Positions 1 to 7,242 of a DNA stretch of 34,645 nt are shown here, one piece after another. Each line of letters opens with the position of its first letter. Within the stretch, counting starts at the first letter, position 1. Position numbers and translations under genes: made by a program. Under the pieces are notes generated by a model. That model made no database searches. It saw only the letters and a program-made list of their open reading frames with translations, and was not told where the DNA came from. Source of the stretch: Kribbella albertanoniae (GTDB lineage: Bacteria > Actinomycetota > Actinomycetes > Propionibacteriales > Kribbellaceae); contig NZ_SMKA01000062.1 of assembly GCF_004348455.1 (NCBI RefSeq), positions 1 to 34,645 of the forward strand. The letters are read 5' to 3'.

Positions 1-91
1 ACCCCACCCACCCCCATCTCACGCGGCTACCGCCGCTTCCTTCGACTGCAGCTCGGGCGACCGTTCATTCGCCACCGCCGCCGCTCCCGCC

Positions 92-122
92 CGCTCCTTC
101 GTCGCGGACACGCGGCTCGCTG
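92..122. repeat. 31-bp direct repeat, copy 1
   Basis: A 31-base sequence beginning cgctccttcgtcgcggacac and ending ggctcgctg occurs here and again, identically, at 14215-14245 in the same orientation. Flanking bases differ. Copy 2 is next to a strong terminator-like hairpin, whereas this copy lies in otherwise featureless sequence before the first gene. The first 291 bases hold no convincing gene. It could be a dispersed intergenic element or a scar of a mobile element. I see the identity directly; the role is unknown. Confidence 0.75.
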
Positions 123-291
123 CACCGGATGCGCCTCGCCCACCCCACTCGGCGGACCAAAGTAGTTGACGGCGCCTGTGACACCGCCCACAGCCCCCGA
201 GCCACCTCGCAACAGCAGTGAGGCCCGGCCCGCGAGGACAAGGTGTCAGCATGGGCTCCGACCATTCGCTCCGAGATCTAAGGCGGACAGG

Positions 292-966
292 ATGCCCAGC
301 CCCGAGTGGACCTACAAACACGCCACCGAGCTCCGCAACCACTGGTGGTGGCGACCAGGCTGGCAGGTCGGAACACGCTTCTACACCTGGCACATCACCT
401 TCGACGGCCAACACGAACTCCACCGCCTCGTCGACACCTACCAAGCCGAACTCGCCCGCCACCCCGGCCTCGACCTCATCCCACATCAGTGGCTCCACCT
501 CACCATGCAGGGCGTCGGTCACACCGCCGACGTCACCACCGACCAAGTCGGCATCCTGATAGCTGCCGCTCAAGCACGGCTGGCCGCCCTCGCCCCAGCC
601 ACCGTCGAATTCCACCGACCAGTCATCCGCCCCGAAGCGATCGTCCTCCCCGCTCTCCCACCAACCGAGATCGACCGAATCCGAACCGCCGTGCGCGCCT
701 CAATCGCAGACGCGCTCGGGCCAGACTCAGTCCCCGACCGGGCCGACGGCTTCCAACCCCACGTCACCCTCGCCTACTCCTCCAGCTCCCAGCCCGCCGA
801 AGCGATCACTTCAGCGATCGAGTCCATCTCGTCAGAGCCAGTTCAAATCTCAGTTCCGACCGCCACGCTGATCGAACTCCACCGCGACAGTCGAATGTAC
901 GAATGGCACACAGTCGCAGAGGTGCCGATCGGATCAGAGGCGTGCGGCACCCTGCCAGACCAATGA
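292..966 (+). CDS. 2'-5' RNA ligase family (2H phosphoesterase) protein
   Basis: About 224 residues. Two H-x-T-x motifs about 110 residues apart, HLTM (near residue 67) and HVTL (near residue 176), are the paired catalytic motifs of the 2H phosphoesterase superfamily (LigT/RNA 2'-5' ligase, cyclic phosphodiesterase). Each histidine would act on 2',3'-cyclic phosphate or 2'-5' linkages. The N-terminus is tryptophan-rich, and the protein is predicted soluble with no signal peptide or membrane segment. I chose the ATG at 292 because aaggcgg lies just upstream; an in-frame ATG at 166 would add 42 low-complexity residues. It stands alone on this strand with no operon partner. The substrate cannot be told from sequence; bacterial members of this family are often of unknown physiological role. 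Confidence 0.8.
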   Translation: MPSPEWTYKHATELRNHWWWRPGWQVGTRFYTWHITFDGQHELHRLVDTYQAELARHPGLDLIPHQWLHLTMQGVGHTADVTTDQVGILIAAAQARLAALAPATVEFHRPVIRPEAIVLPALPPTEIDRIRTAVRASIADALGPDSVPDRADGFQPHVTLAYSSSSQPAEAITSAIESISSEPVQISVPTATLIELHRDSRMYEWHTVAEVPIGSEACGTLPDQ

Positions 967-1214
967 AGCCATGACCTCGATCCCGAGGTTCGTTCCACGC
1001 GCTCGATCGCAGGCCCGGACGTCGGGACCGCCGTGACCCGTACTCCGTCGACATGTTGCATGCCATCTGCGGTGATCCCACTCCGGCCTCGTCACGACCG
1101 GATCCCCGACGACGCCGCAACCTACTCAAACCAGCCATCTAATCACCTCGAATAGCCCGCTGAACTCAATTGCAAGAACCGGAACCTCGCCAGTCTCGGG
1201 TCAGCGAGAATTGC

Positions 1215-1688
1215 CTATCGAGGGAGAAGAGCGGCCAAGGCCGCGAGTGCACTGACCACCGTCGCGATCAACATCACGAGATTGTAGGATCCGCGGGACG
1301 CATTCGCCGACTGGCGTTCCCCGTCTCTGGTCTGACGGACAGGAGCCGGCGGCAACGCGGCATCCTGAGCGGACCATGCGATCCTGAATCGCTGGCCGGG
1401 GTTGCGCCGGCCGAATGCGGCGAACATCGCGTCTCGTTTCCAGCGTGCGTGATCCCGGCAGCCGCCTACTTTGCCACGGACGCCCCGGTCGCATGGTTTG
1501 CGCCGGGTGGTCAGATAGTCGCATTTGGTCGGCATGAGGAACAACATCCAGAACAGCAACACTGCAGGTACGCCGCAGGCCCACGCCACCGGGTTCAGCC
1601 GCGGCGGGTACCCGTAGTACGCGACTGTCCCCAGGCACAGCAGCAGTGCCAAGTCACCGAGCTTCGTCGGCCGCCGCTTCTTCGCCAT
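1215..1688 (-). CDS. small membrane protein with a Cys/His cluster
   Basis: About 157 residues, not recognised as a named family. Two hydrophobic segments lie near the N-terminus (about residues 11-27 and 33-53). A basic cytosolic-looking loop follows with Cys56, Cys66, Cys77 and His80, spaced like a small metal-binding knuckle and embedded in Arg/Lys. Then comes a polar Pro/Arg linker and a C-terminal hydrophobic helix (about 136-154). The ATG at 1688 is chosen; a GTG at 1697 is an equally possible start three codons upstream, with ggtggcggtgg before it. Both neighbours are far away, so it is probably monocistronic. The topology and cysteine cluster are seen directly; zinc binding is inference. 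Confidence 0.6.
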   Translation of the reverse strand: MAKKRRPTKLGDLALLLCLGTVAYYGYPPRLNPVAWACGVPAVLLFWMLFLMPTKCDYLTTRRKPCDRGVRGKVGGCRDHARWKRDAMFAAFGRRNPGQRFRIAWSAQDAALPPAPVRQTRDGERQSANASRGSYNLVMLIATVVSALAALAALLPR

Positions 1689-1817
1689 CTCAGTCACCCA
1701 CCGCCACCATTACAGTGTGTAGTCAGCGCACGACCACGCGCATCTCGACGGCGGGTCGGATTTGGGAGGGGCCGGACAATCTGTTGTGCAGCGGACCGGA
1801 TTAGGCGCCTGGTGTCG

Positions 1818-2018
1818 TCAATCGATCAGCACCTGCGCGGCCATCGCGCCCGAACTCGCTTCTGCGCATGCTGCCGCTCGGCCTTCGACAGCCCACCAGT
1901 AATCGTCATCGCCATGTCGTGCATCGTGTTCTCCGGATCGAACCGACCGCCCAGACTCGGAATCCACAACGACACGCCGAACCGATCGAACTTCTGCCAC
2001 GTCAAGCTGAACTGATTA
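1818..2018 (-). pseudogene. serine recombinase (large resolvase family) remnant
   Basis: On the minus strand the translation carries WIPSLGGRFDP, then HDMAM...GGLSKAER and QKRVRA. This matches the segment of actinobacterial large serine recombinases that reads roughly W-P-x-x-G-G-x-x-D-P, then HD-x-x-M-x-x-x-G-G-x-S-K-x-E-R, and ends KVRVRxAMAAQ. The reading frame breaks at about 1845-1849, where one base is missing: the terminal AMAAQ continues in the next frame and then stops. The N-terminal catalytic serine region and the zinc-ribbon/coiled-coil C-terminus are absent. It is therefore a decayed fragment of an integrase-type gene. The surrounding 1698-2293 stretch holds no other convincing intact gene. 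Similarity is from family knowledge, not a search. Confidence 0.6.
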
Positions 2019-2223
2019 CTGAACCAACACCGAGTCGCCTCCCCACCTGCCAAGCCTTCGACGTCGCCGGATCCTGGTTGTCCTCCGTCGAGCACCGCGA
2101 CCTTGCCAGCCGTACGACGATCCGCTGCAGAACACGAGCCGCCTGCGGATGAAGCACCAGCGGCCGCTCCGGCGCATCCACTCTCACCCAGGAGCCACGC
2201 CGTACCACTCGCCTCTTCGCCAT
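2002..2223 (-). CDS. possible small basic protein upstream of the recombinase remnant
   Basis: About 73 residues, starting with an ATG at 2223 (a GTG two codons earlier is also possible). The first 40 residues are basic and look protein-like (KRRVVRRGSWVRVD, then a leucine/valine-rich helix). The second half looks like frame noise and overlaps the beginning of the recombinase remnant by 17 bases. There is no clear ribosome binding site. It may be the start of a small ORF that precedes the recombinase in intact elements, now fused to junk sequence. Function unknown; weak call. Confidence 0.3.
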   Translation of the reverse strand: MAKRRVVRRGSWVRVDAPERPLVLHPQAARVLQRIVVRLARSRCSTEDNQDPATSKAWQVGRRLGVGSVISSA

Positions 2224-2293
2224 AGCCACTCAACGCACGACCAGTCAGAGATCCGGCACATAAGGACTCCTGCGAAACGCTGCGAACCAACGC

Positions 2294-2331
2294 GCTGCGC
2301 CCACCCGGTAGGGGAACCGGATGGGCGCAGC
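2294..2331 (-). terminator. 16-bp-stem hairpin, terminator-like
   Basis: The arms at 2294-2309 and 2316-2331 (gctgcgcccacccggt against accggatgggcgcagc) pair over 15 of 16 positions with a 6-base loop. There is no T-tract. It is the second of two consecutive strong hairpins downstream of the minus-strand operon ending at 2360, so it probably ends transcription or stabilises the 3' end. Confidence 0.5.
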
Positions 2332-2341
2332 CTTCGGGGCA

Positions 2342-2386
2342 GAAGCCGGTGACCAGGGATCAGTGAGGTGGCTGGTCACCGGCTTC
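2342..2386 (-). terminator. perfect 15-bp inverted repeat at the operon end
   Basis: The arms at 2342-2356 and 2372-2386 (gaagccggtgaccag against ctggtcaccggcttc) are perfectly complementary with a 15-base loop. The stop codon of the minus-strand gene at 2360-2362 lies inside the loop, so the hairpin encodes the last residues of that protein. Followed within 11 bases by the hairpin at 2294-2331, it makes a tandem terminator-like structure. Confidence 0.55.
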
Positions 2387-2773
2387 CGGTGGAGCGGCGG
2401 AACGGACGCGGGGTGCAGGGGACTTTGAGGAGAATGAGGAGTCGTCCCCTCGGCACGTCCGCTCCGCCGGCTTAAGGGCGATCAGAACGTCATGACCGGC
2501 CCGCTGAAGCTGATCGCGGATCTCCAGTGGGTTCCCGAGCAGCGCGAGATGGTGAAGCGTCGGTCCAACGAGCGCCAGCCCGTCGGACTCGACGAGTTCG
2601 CCAAGAAGCTCGTACGCCGCAGCGGGCTGGCCCGACTGCTCGACGTACACCTTGAGCAGCCGCACCGCATGCTCGTCGGCGCACGCGTTGAGTCGCCGAC
2701 ACATGACGAGCCGCTCCCCGTCGTCTCCGACGAACTGCATCGAGATAAAGCCGAGCGCACCTGTGCCCACCAT
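2360..2773 (-). CDS. resolvase-fold protein without catalytic serine (second of pair)
   Basis: About 137 residues, ATG at 2773 with gggagg 8 bases upstream. Residues about 6-100 follow the order of a serine-resolvase N-terminal domain. There is a first strand GFISMQF where resolvases have Y-x-R-x-S, a helix, the strand RLLKVYVEQSG, a helix AYELLGEL, the strand LALVGP, a helix and a final strand HDVLIA. The catalytic serine and the arginines of the L-D-R-L-x-R motif are missing. The C-terminal 35 residues are polar and partly encoded by the terminator hairpin. It lies 20 bases downstream of a similar gene (2794-3114), so the two are probably co-transcribed paralogs. Catalysis is unlikely; a binding or regulatory role is inference. 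The fold assignment is by eye and moderately uncertain. Confidence 0.6.
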   Translation of the reverse strand: MVGTGALGFISMQFVGDDGERLVMCRRLNACADEHAVRLLKVYVEQSGQPAAAYELLGELVESDGLALVGPTLHHLALLGNPLEIRDQLQRAGHDVLIALKPAERTCRGDDSSFSSKSPAPRVRSAAPPEAGDQPPH

Positions 2774-2793
2774 GTCGCCGACCTCCCATCTGC

Positions 2794-3114
2794 CTAGTCG
2801 GCGAGCACGATCGTGATCCCGTTCGACTCCAGTCGCTGCCGGACCGACGCCGGCTCCCCCGCGACCTCGAAGTGCTGAACGTCTGGCGCGATGATCATTC
2901 GCCGCTGGTCCCGCATCACCACCGCGAGCAAGTCATGGAACGCCTCCGGCGACGTCTCGATCTCCTCGACATGAATCGCGGCCAACTCGACGCCCTCGCG
3001 TTGCGCTGTGTCGACGATCATCCGGCGAGCCCTCGCCAGATCAATCTCGCTCATGAGGAACGTCTTCCGGATGTAGCCGCGCGCGTGCACCATCCCGACG
3101 TCGTCCTCATTCAT
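2794..3114 (-). CDS. resolvase-fold protein without catalytic serine (first of pair)
   Basis: About 106 residues, ATG at 3114. The layout parallels the resolvase catalytic domain of gamma-delta type. There is a strand GYIRKTF in place of GYARVST, the helix DLARARRMIVDTAQ, a strand ELAAIHVEE, the helix FHDLLAVVM, a strand MIIAP, and a last helix and strand RQRLESNGITIVLAD. The catalytic serine position reads Thr, and the L-D-R-L-x-R arginines are replaced (PDVQHF). The start codon overlaps the end of the 32-aa membrane peptide gene, implying translational coupling. No DNA-binding C-terminal domain is present. I infer a catalytically dead resolvase-like module, possibly a partner of the divergent XRE regulator. 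Confidence 0.65.
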   Translation of the reverse strand: MNEDDVGMVHARGYIRKTFLMSEIDLARARRMIVDTAQREGVELAAIHVEEIETSPEAFHDLLAVVMRDQRRMIIAPDVQHFEVAGEPASVRQRLESNGITIVLAD

Positions 3115-3205
3115 GGCGCCCGCTGAGCTCTCGCGCGAGGTCGGTCAGCATCGCGATGGTCAGTACAGCAGCAAGGCAGATCACGATGGCCAGTGGCATC
3201 GTCAT
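3107..3205 (-). CDS. 32-aa single-pass membrane peptide
   Basis: The peptide starts MTMPLAIVICLAAVLTIAML, a hydrophobic helix, and ends with a short charged tail (TDLARELSGRHE). It starts at ATG 3205 behind gaaggaacc, a good ribosome binding site. Its stop codon overlaps the ATG of the resolvase-fold gene at 3114, out of frame, giving tight coupling. Size, codon use and the overlap argue for a real gene despite its length. It could be a membrane anchor or a small membrane modulator for the downstream pair; function unknown. Confidence 0.6.
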   Translation of the reverse strand: MTMPLAIVICLAAVLTIAMLTDLARELSGRHE

Positions 3206-3207
3206 GA

Positions 3208-3254
3208 ATGGTTCCTTCGGTCGAGCGATGGGTAACTCTCTGTATTGGAACCAT
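3208..3254. promoter_or_regulatory. 8-bp inverted repeat between divergent genes
   Basis: ATGGTTCC at 3208-3215 and GGAACCAT at 3247-3254 are perfectly complementary, separated by 31 bases, and sit just upstream of the membrane peptide gene. The region is the shared control area for that gene and the XRE regulator at 3379. It may be an operator half-site pair or a leader hairpin; I see only the symmetry. Confidence 0.35.
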
Positions 3255-3378
3255 GGCGCTCCGACCGTCCCGTCCACTACAGGCCGTGCTCATCGGCTGG
3301 ACACATCGGCAGTGCCGATAGACGCACCGGATGCGCCCGGGCTAACTTCACAGAGCCGCCTGGGGACAAGGAGTGACG

Positions 3379-4764
3379 ATGACGGCACCGCATCCGACAC
3401 TCGACCCCACCTGGTGGGGCCGGCCGGAACTGCGTGCAGTCCTGGCGACACGTGATGCCGCAGGCATCTTCCGTTGGCTTCAACGCCACGGATGGAGCCA
3501 GACGCACATAGGGGCGCGCACCTACCAGTCCCAGGGCGAGGTCTCCGAGATCCTCAACGGCCGCCAGGTCAAGGCGTACGACGTCCTCGAACGCATAGCT
3601 GACGCGTTCGAGATCCCCCGCGGCTTGATGGGCCTGGCGTACGGCGATCTCGATCATGACGTAACGCAGCACCGCGATCTGACGAACGCCGATCGCAAGC
3701 ACTTCGCCGGCGCCGTTGCCAGCGTCGCCTTCGGTTCCGTGAACGACGAGGCACGCAAGTGGCTCCCCGAGCTCCCGACCGGCATGGCCGCCGTCCCGAC
3801 TGCGATCACCGACTCAGACGTCGAGCAGGTCTTCTCGATGACTGCCGAGTTCCGCAAGCTCGATCAACGCTACGGCGGCGGAGCGGCTGTCGACGCAGCC
3901 CGCGGATTCTACGGATACGCCCGCAAGATGATCCACTCGACCGCTGATCCTCGGACGCACCGAGATCTGAAAGTCTCCCTCGGAGACTTCAGCAGCATGC
4001 TCGCCTGGTCGTTCCACGACATCGGAGACCAAGCATCCGCTCGGCGCTTCCTGATGAACGCACTCGTCCTGGCCAAGGATGCCGACGAACCCTCACTCGC
4101 CGCCTCGATCCTCTACCGACTCGGCCGAGTCAGCATGCAAGAAGACCAGCCCATCGAAGCCCTGAAGATGCTCCAACTCGGTCAGCTCGCGGCTCAGGAC
4201 GCCGGTGACCCCGCCGAGGTAGCCCGGTTGCACGCCAATGAAGCACTCGCCTACGCGATGCTCGGTAAGTACGACCACGTCCACGATGCACTCGCCCGCG
4301 CTGAACACGAGATGGGCCGCGCCGACAAGAGCCGAGTCTCTCCTTGGACGACGCTGTACTTCACGCCTGGCGATTACACCGGACATCAAGCGCTGGTCTA
4401 CAACTCGCTTGCGGGATACGCGAAGGACCCAGGTCAAGCTCGGGAGTACGCCGTCCGCGCCGTCGACTTCGCGCACCAGGCAATCAGCGAGTCCGGCCCC
4501 GATCGTTCACGCCGCAGTCGAATCTTCGACCGCATCATCCTCTCGACGAACCTGATCCGGACGAACGAACTGAACGTCGGCATCGACGTCGCACGAGACG
4601 TGATCAGCGAAACGCAGCACCTGCGCAGCGGCCGCGGACTGAGCCGCCTCGCCGAGATCGGCACAGCCGCGTCGTCATACCACTCCGACAACTCCGACGC
4701 CGCGGATCTGATCCACCAACTCGAGTCAGTTCGCACAACAGCGCCGAAGGCACTCACCACATGA
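3379..4764 (+). CDS. XRE-type HTH regulator with TPR-like C-terminal domain
   Basis: About 461 residues. The N-terminus (about 28-80) is an XRE helix-turn-helix: GWSQTHIGARTYQSQGEV contains the recognition helix, followed by SEILNGRQ and IADAFEIP typical of Cro/CI-type domains. Residues about 130-455 are helical TPR-like repeats rich in Ala/Leu pairs (SILYRLGRV, ANEALAYAMLGKY), as in the actinomycete family of HTH-TPR regulators. The start is the ATG at 3379 with aaggag 5 bases upstream; the GTG at 3373 overlaps that site. The stop overlaps the start of the phosphotransferase gene (ATGA), so both proteins are made together. Signal-dependent regulation through the TPR domain is family inference; the ligand is unknown. 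Confidence 0.85.
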   Translation: MTAPHPTLDPTWWGRPELRAVLATRDAAGIFRWLQRHGWSQTHIGARTYQSQGEVSEILNGRQVKAYDVLERIADAFEIPRGLMGLAYGDLDHDVTQHRDLTNADRKHFAGAVASVAFGSVNDEARKWLPELPTGMAAVPTAITDSDVEQVFSMTAEFRKLDQRYGGGAAVDAARGFYGYARKMIHSTADPRTHRDLKVSLGDFSSMLAWSFHDIGDQASARRFLMNALVLAKDADEPSLAASILYRLGRVSMQEDQPIEALKMLQLGQLAAQDAGDPAEVARLHANEALAYAMLGKYDHVHDALARAEHEMGRADKSRVSPWTTLYFTPGDYTGHQALVYNSLAGYAKDPGQAREYAVRAVDFAHQAISESGPDRSRRSRIFDRIILSTNLIRTNELNVGIDVARDVISETQHLRSGRGLSRLAEIGTAASSYHSDNSDAADLIHQLESVRTTAPKALTT

Positions 4765-5651
4765 CCAACCTGACCGCAGAGCTCGGCCAGAAACTCAAGC
4801 ACGCCCTCAAAGGCATCTGCCAAGAAGCCGGTCTCGTCGCCGACGAAGCCGAACTCATCAAATACACCAACAACGCCGTCTACCGACTCCCCTCGCAAGG
4901 GGTCGTCGTACGCTTCGGCGCCGGCGACGTGGCCAGCCAACGCGCCGACCACGTCACCCGCATCGCCAACTGGCTCCAAGACCACGACGCTCCCGCGGCG
5001 CAACTCACCCCAGGACAACCCCAGCCGATCCTCTTCGAAAACTACTCAGCCACCATCTGGCAACTCCTCGAAGCCGGCAACCCAACCTGGACCGGAGCCG
5101 AACTCGCCGCTCCCCTCCTCGGCTGGCACAAACTCACGCCGATGCCCGGCCTCAAACCCTGGGACCCCTTCAGCAGCGCCCGCAGCCGCCTAGCCCTAGC
5201 CGACGGACTCACCCCAGACGACCACGCATGGCTCACCGACCAGTGGTCCACCATCGAAGCCGACTACCGCGCTATAGTCCCCGACCTAGAACTCGGTCTC
5301 CTGCACGGCGACGCCTACATCGGCAACCTCCTCCGCGAGCCCACCGGCCGCTACGTCCTCTGCGACTTCGACGGCACAAGCCTCGGCCCCCTCGCCTACG
5401 ACCTCGTCGTCGCCGCCGTCAGCGCCCTCCGCTTCGGCGCAACCCACGACCACGACTCCCTGGCCACCACCTACGGCGTAGACGTAACCACCCTCCCCGC
5501 ATGGCCCACCCTCCGCCGAATCCGAGAACTCATCCTCGTCACCAGCGTCATCACAGACCTCCGCAACCGCCCCGACATCGCCAAGGTCCACGCCCACCGC
5601 CTATCCACCCTAAGATCCGGCGCCACCGAACTCTGGCACCGCTACAAGTAG
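4761..5651 (+). CDS. aminoglycoside phosphotransferase-family (APH) kinase-like protein
   Basis: 296 residues. The Brenner-type catalytic motif HGDAYIGN lies at 182-189 (catalytic Asp184, metal-binding Asn189), and the DFG-like CDFDG at 201-205 carries the metal aspartate. The N-terminal lobe has NAVYRL and VVVRFG strands in place of the nucleotide-binding loop. Length matches APH/choline-kinase relatives, so it is probably an active small-molecule kinase. The ATG at 4761 overlaps the stop of the XRE-TPR gene. Pairing with a regulator rather than a resistance cassette suggests a metabolic or signalling substrate instead of antibiotic resistance. The substrate cannot be predicted. Confidence 0.85.
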   Translation: MTNLTAELGQKLKHALKGICQEAGLVADEAELIKYTNNAVYRLPSQGVVVRFGAGDVASQRADHVTRIANWLQDHDAPAAQLTPGQPQPILFENYSATIWQLLEAGNPTWTGAELAAPLLGWHKLTPMPGLKPWDPFSSARSRLALADGLTPDDHAWLTDQWSTIEADYRAIVPDLELGLLHGDAYIGNLLREPTGRYVLCDFDGTSLGPLAYDLVVAAVSALRFGATHDHDSLATTYGVDVTTLPAWPTLRRIRELILVTSVITDLRNRPDIAKVHAHRLSTLRSGATELWHRYK

Positions 5652-5662
5652 CGCCCCACCAG

Positions 5663-5692
5663 CGGGCACCCGCGGGCACCCGCGGGCACCCG
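5663..5692. repeat. three tandem 10-bp units after the phosphotransferase
   Basis: The unit cgggcacccg is repeated exactly three times, and each unit is itself a palindrome around a CA centre. It begins 12 bases after the stop at 5651, so it can fold into several alternative hairpins and may act as a 3' stabiliser or terminator. It may also simply be a slippage-prone microsatellite. Confidence 0.7.
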
Positions 5693-5768
5693 CGAAACCT
5701 GTCATGCCGTCTGCACCGTGGAGCCCAGCCAGACAACTCGAGCCGCCATCGGCCCCCCACCGTTAGCC

Positions 5769-6173
5769 TTACTTGATGACTCCGACAGGTCCTGTCACAG
5801 GAAGCCGCCAGTCCGAGCAGTAGTCACCGCCGCCACCGTTCGGGCCGCACACCCTGAACTTGACCACCTTGGAGGGCAGCACCTCGGACCTGCTGTCATT
5901 CTTGGGCGTGTAGAGCTTGTGCATCTTCGAGTCGCCCGACAGGTAATAGTCGGTGTGCGCCCCACGACCTCTCCCGTAAACCCAGATCCAGCTGCCCGCC
6001 TTCGAGAAGTCGTTGTCGACCTGCGCCTGATAGTGGGCGTACCCGTACACTTCGAAGTTCGCGACGCACTTGGAGGCGCAGATCGTGTCCGCTGCCCAAG
6101 CGGGACTGGTCATTGTTCCGAGAACGGCCACCACACCGACGGCGGCCAGTCGAACCCATCCATTCAAGCTCAT
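5769..6173 (-). CDS. small secreted four-Cys protein, paralog 1
   Basis: 134 residues, ATG at 6173 with gaggga upstream. A signal peptide ends at about AWAA (residue 28). The mature domain of about 106 residues has two early cysteines (ICASKC) and two late ones (CGPNG...YCSDW). Between them lies a conserved aromatic core: YQAQVDN, GSWIWV, GAHTDYY, GDSKMHKLYTPKN and VVKFRVCGPNG. The same core recurs in 6659-7072 and 8266-8694, so this is one of three local paralogs. I know no family name for it. Four conserved Cys suggest two disulfides and an extracellular fold. Neighbours are a secreted protease and its own paralogs; possible roles include inhibitor, protease substrate or secreted effector. 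Confidence 0.75.
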   Translation of the reverse strand: MSLNGWVRLAAVGVVAVLGTMTSPAWAADTICASKCVANFEVYGYAHYQAQVDNDFSKAGSWIWVYGRGRGAHTDYYLSGDSKMHKLYTPKNDSRSEVLPSKVVKFRVCGPNGGGGDYCSDWRLPVTGPVGVIK

Positions 6174-6399
6174 AGATTTCCCTCATTCGCTTTTGACTAT
6201 GGATATGCACTGAACCCGCTACCCGCGGGACGTCGTGAACAGGGCGCGGATCACCAGCCAGCTACGGCCGGAGTCGAGCGGTGCTGCGAGCAAACCTTCT
6301 CGCCGAGCACGCTTTCGCGAAGAACGCTAGCGGCCGCGGCTCGCAACTCGAGAGGAGAGCCGCTCCTACCATGAGCCTGGAGCGAGCTGCTTCGTTGGA

Positions 6400-6477
6400 C
6401 CAGCCGCCAGCGTCGATCGCAACGACAGTCCGAGTGCGTTTGTGAGAATCTGGGCCGATGACCAGGTCGAGCAGCAC
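6400..6477 (-). pseudogene. IS110-family transposase N-terminal scrap
   Basis: From a GTG at 6477 the minus strand encodes LVIGPDSHKRTRTVVAID followed by AGG. This closely follows the first strand of IS110 transposases (V-I-G-x-D-x-H-K-R-x-H-T-x-V-A-x-D), whose aspartate belongs to the DEDD catalytic set. The catalytic Asp appears displaced by a Pro. Resemblance stops after about 27 codons, and the rest of 6174-6658 holds nothing else I can assign. It is a fragment of an insertion sequence between two copies of the secreted family. Confidence 0.5.
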
Positions 6478-6658
6478 GGCCGCAGTTCTCGCACTCAGGC
6501 GGTGGAAATTCTGCGCTTATGACGCCAGCCGCCGGCCCGCCTGCACCCATCCGCGACGGCCAAGGGTTGGCAGGGATGCCCCCGAACCAGTTCGCGCGTA
6601 CTCATGCCGGCGAGCCAGTAGTAAGAGGACTGGACGTCAGACTGGCCGGGGATCTTGG

Positions 6659-7072
6659 TCAGGAGCGCCAGGGCTTCGGCGCCCACCAGTCGCTACAGAA
6701 GTCGCCACCGATGCCGTTCGGTCCGCAAACCCGGAATTGGACCACCTTCCTCGTCAATTCTTTTGAGTTGGATCCGTTCTTCGGGGAGAAGATCTGACGC
6801 ATCTGATCATCCCCCTCCTGGTAGTAGTCGGCATGTGCACCCTTACCTTTCCCCCAGACCCAGATCCAACTGCCGGTGGCCGTATGCTTGTTGTCGACCT
6901 GCGCTTCGTACTTGTAAGCCGGGGCGGTTATTTCTGCCGCAGCCGTACAGATGTAATCGCAGTACTTGAGTTCCGCGGGCTTCGCCACTGCGGGTTGCGC
7001 CGTGCCAGCAGCTACCACGGCCGCCCCGACGGCAAATGCCACCGTGGCCACACGGGTCAATTTCACTATCAT
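6659..7072 (-). CDS. small secreted four-Cys protein, paralog 2
   Basis: 137 residues, ATG at 7072 behind ggagga. The signal peptide runs to about AVAK (residue 31). The mature part repeats the pattern of paralog 1: an early pair YCDYIC, then YEAQVDN, GSWIWVW, GAHADYY, a GDDQM/RQIFSPKN segment, VVQFRVCGPNG and FCSDWW. It has an insert of a few residues before the conserved core and ends in a Trp/Pro-rich tail. It is divergently oriented to the protease at 7243, and the 170-base gap between them is presumably a shared control region. No catalytic motif is evident. Function unknown. Confidence 0.75.
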   Translation of the reverse strand: MIVKLTRVATVAFAVGAAVVAAGTAQPAVAKPAELKYCDYICTAAAEITAPAYKYEAQVDNKHTATGSWIWVWGKGKGAHADYYQEGDDQMRQIFSPKNGSNSKELTRKVVQFRVCGPNGIGGDFCSDWWAPKPWRS

Positions 7073-7149
7073 TGAATGTCCTCCGGGTCATGTGACGCAG
7101 ACATTGTCAGCCATCCTGGAAACCGGAATCAGTTTATCTGCTGGCACTC

Positions 7150-7165
7150 GTTCCCGAGTAGGAAC
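7150..7165. promoter_or_regulatory. short palindrome between paralog 2 and the protease
   Basis: The sequence gttcccgagtaggaac has 5-base complementary arms (gttcc/ggaac). It sits midway in the 170-base divergent intergenic region, a plausible operator position for both genes. Seen directly; binding is inference. Confidence 0.25.
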
Positions 7166-7242
7166 ACTACTCCCCCTCAACTTTCTCGGTGTGCCGCTCT
7201 TATCGGTGTCACGAATTGGAGGCCTGAATTGTCGTCAGAGGT

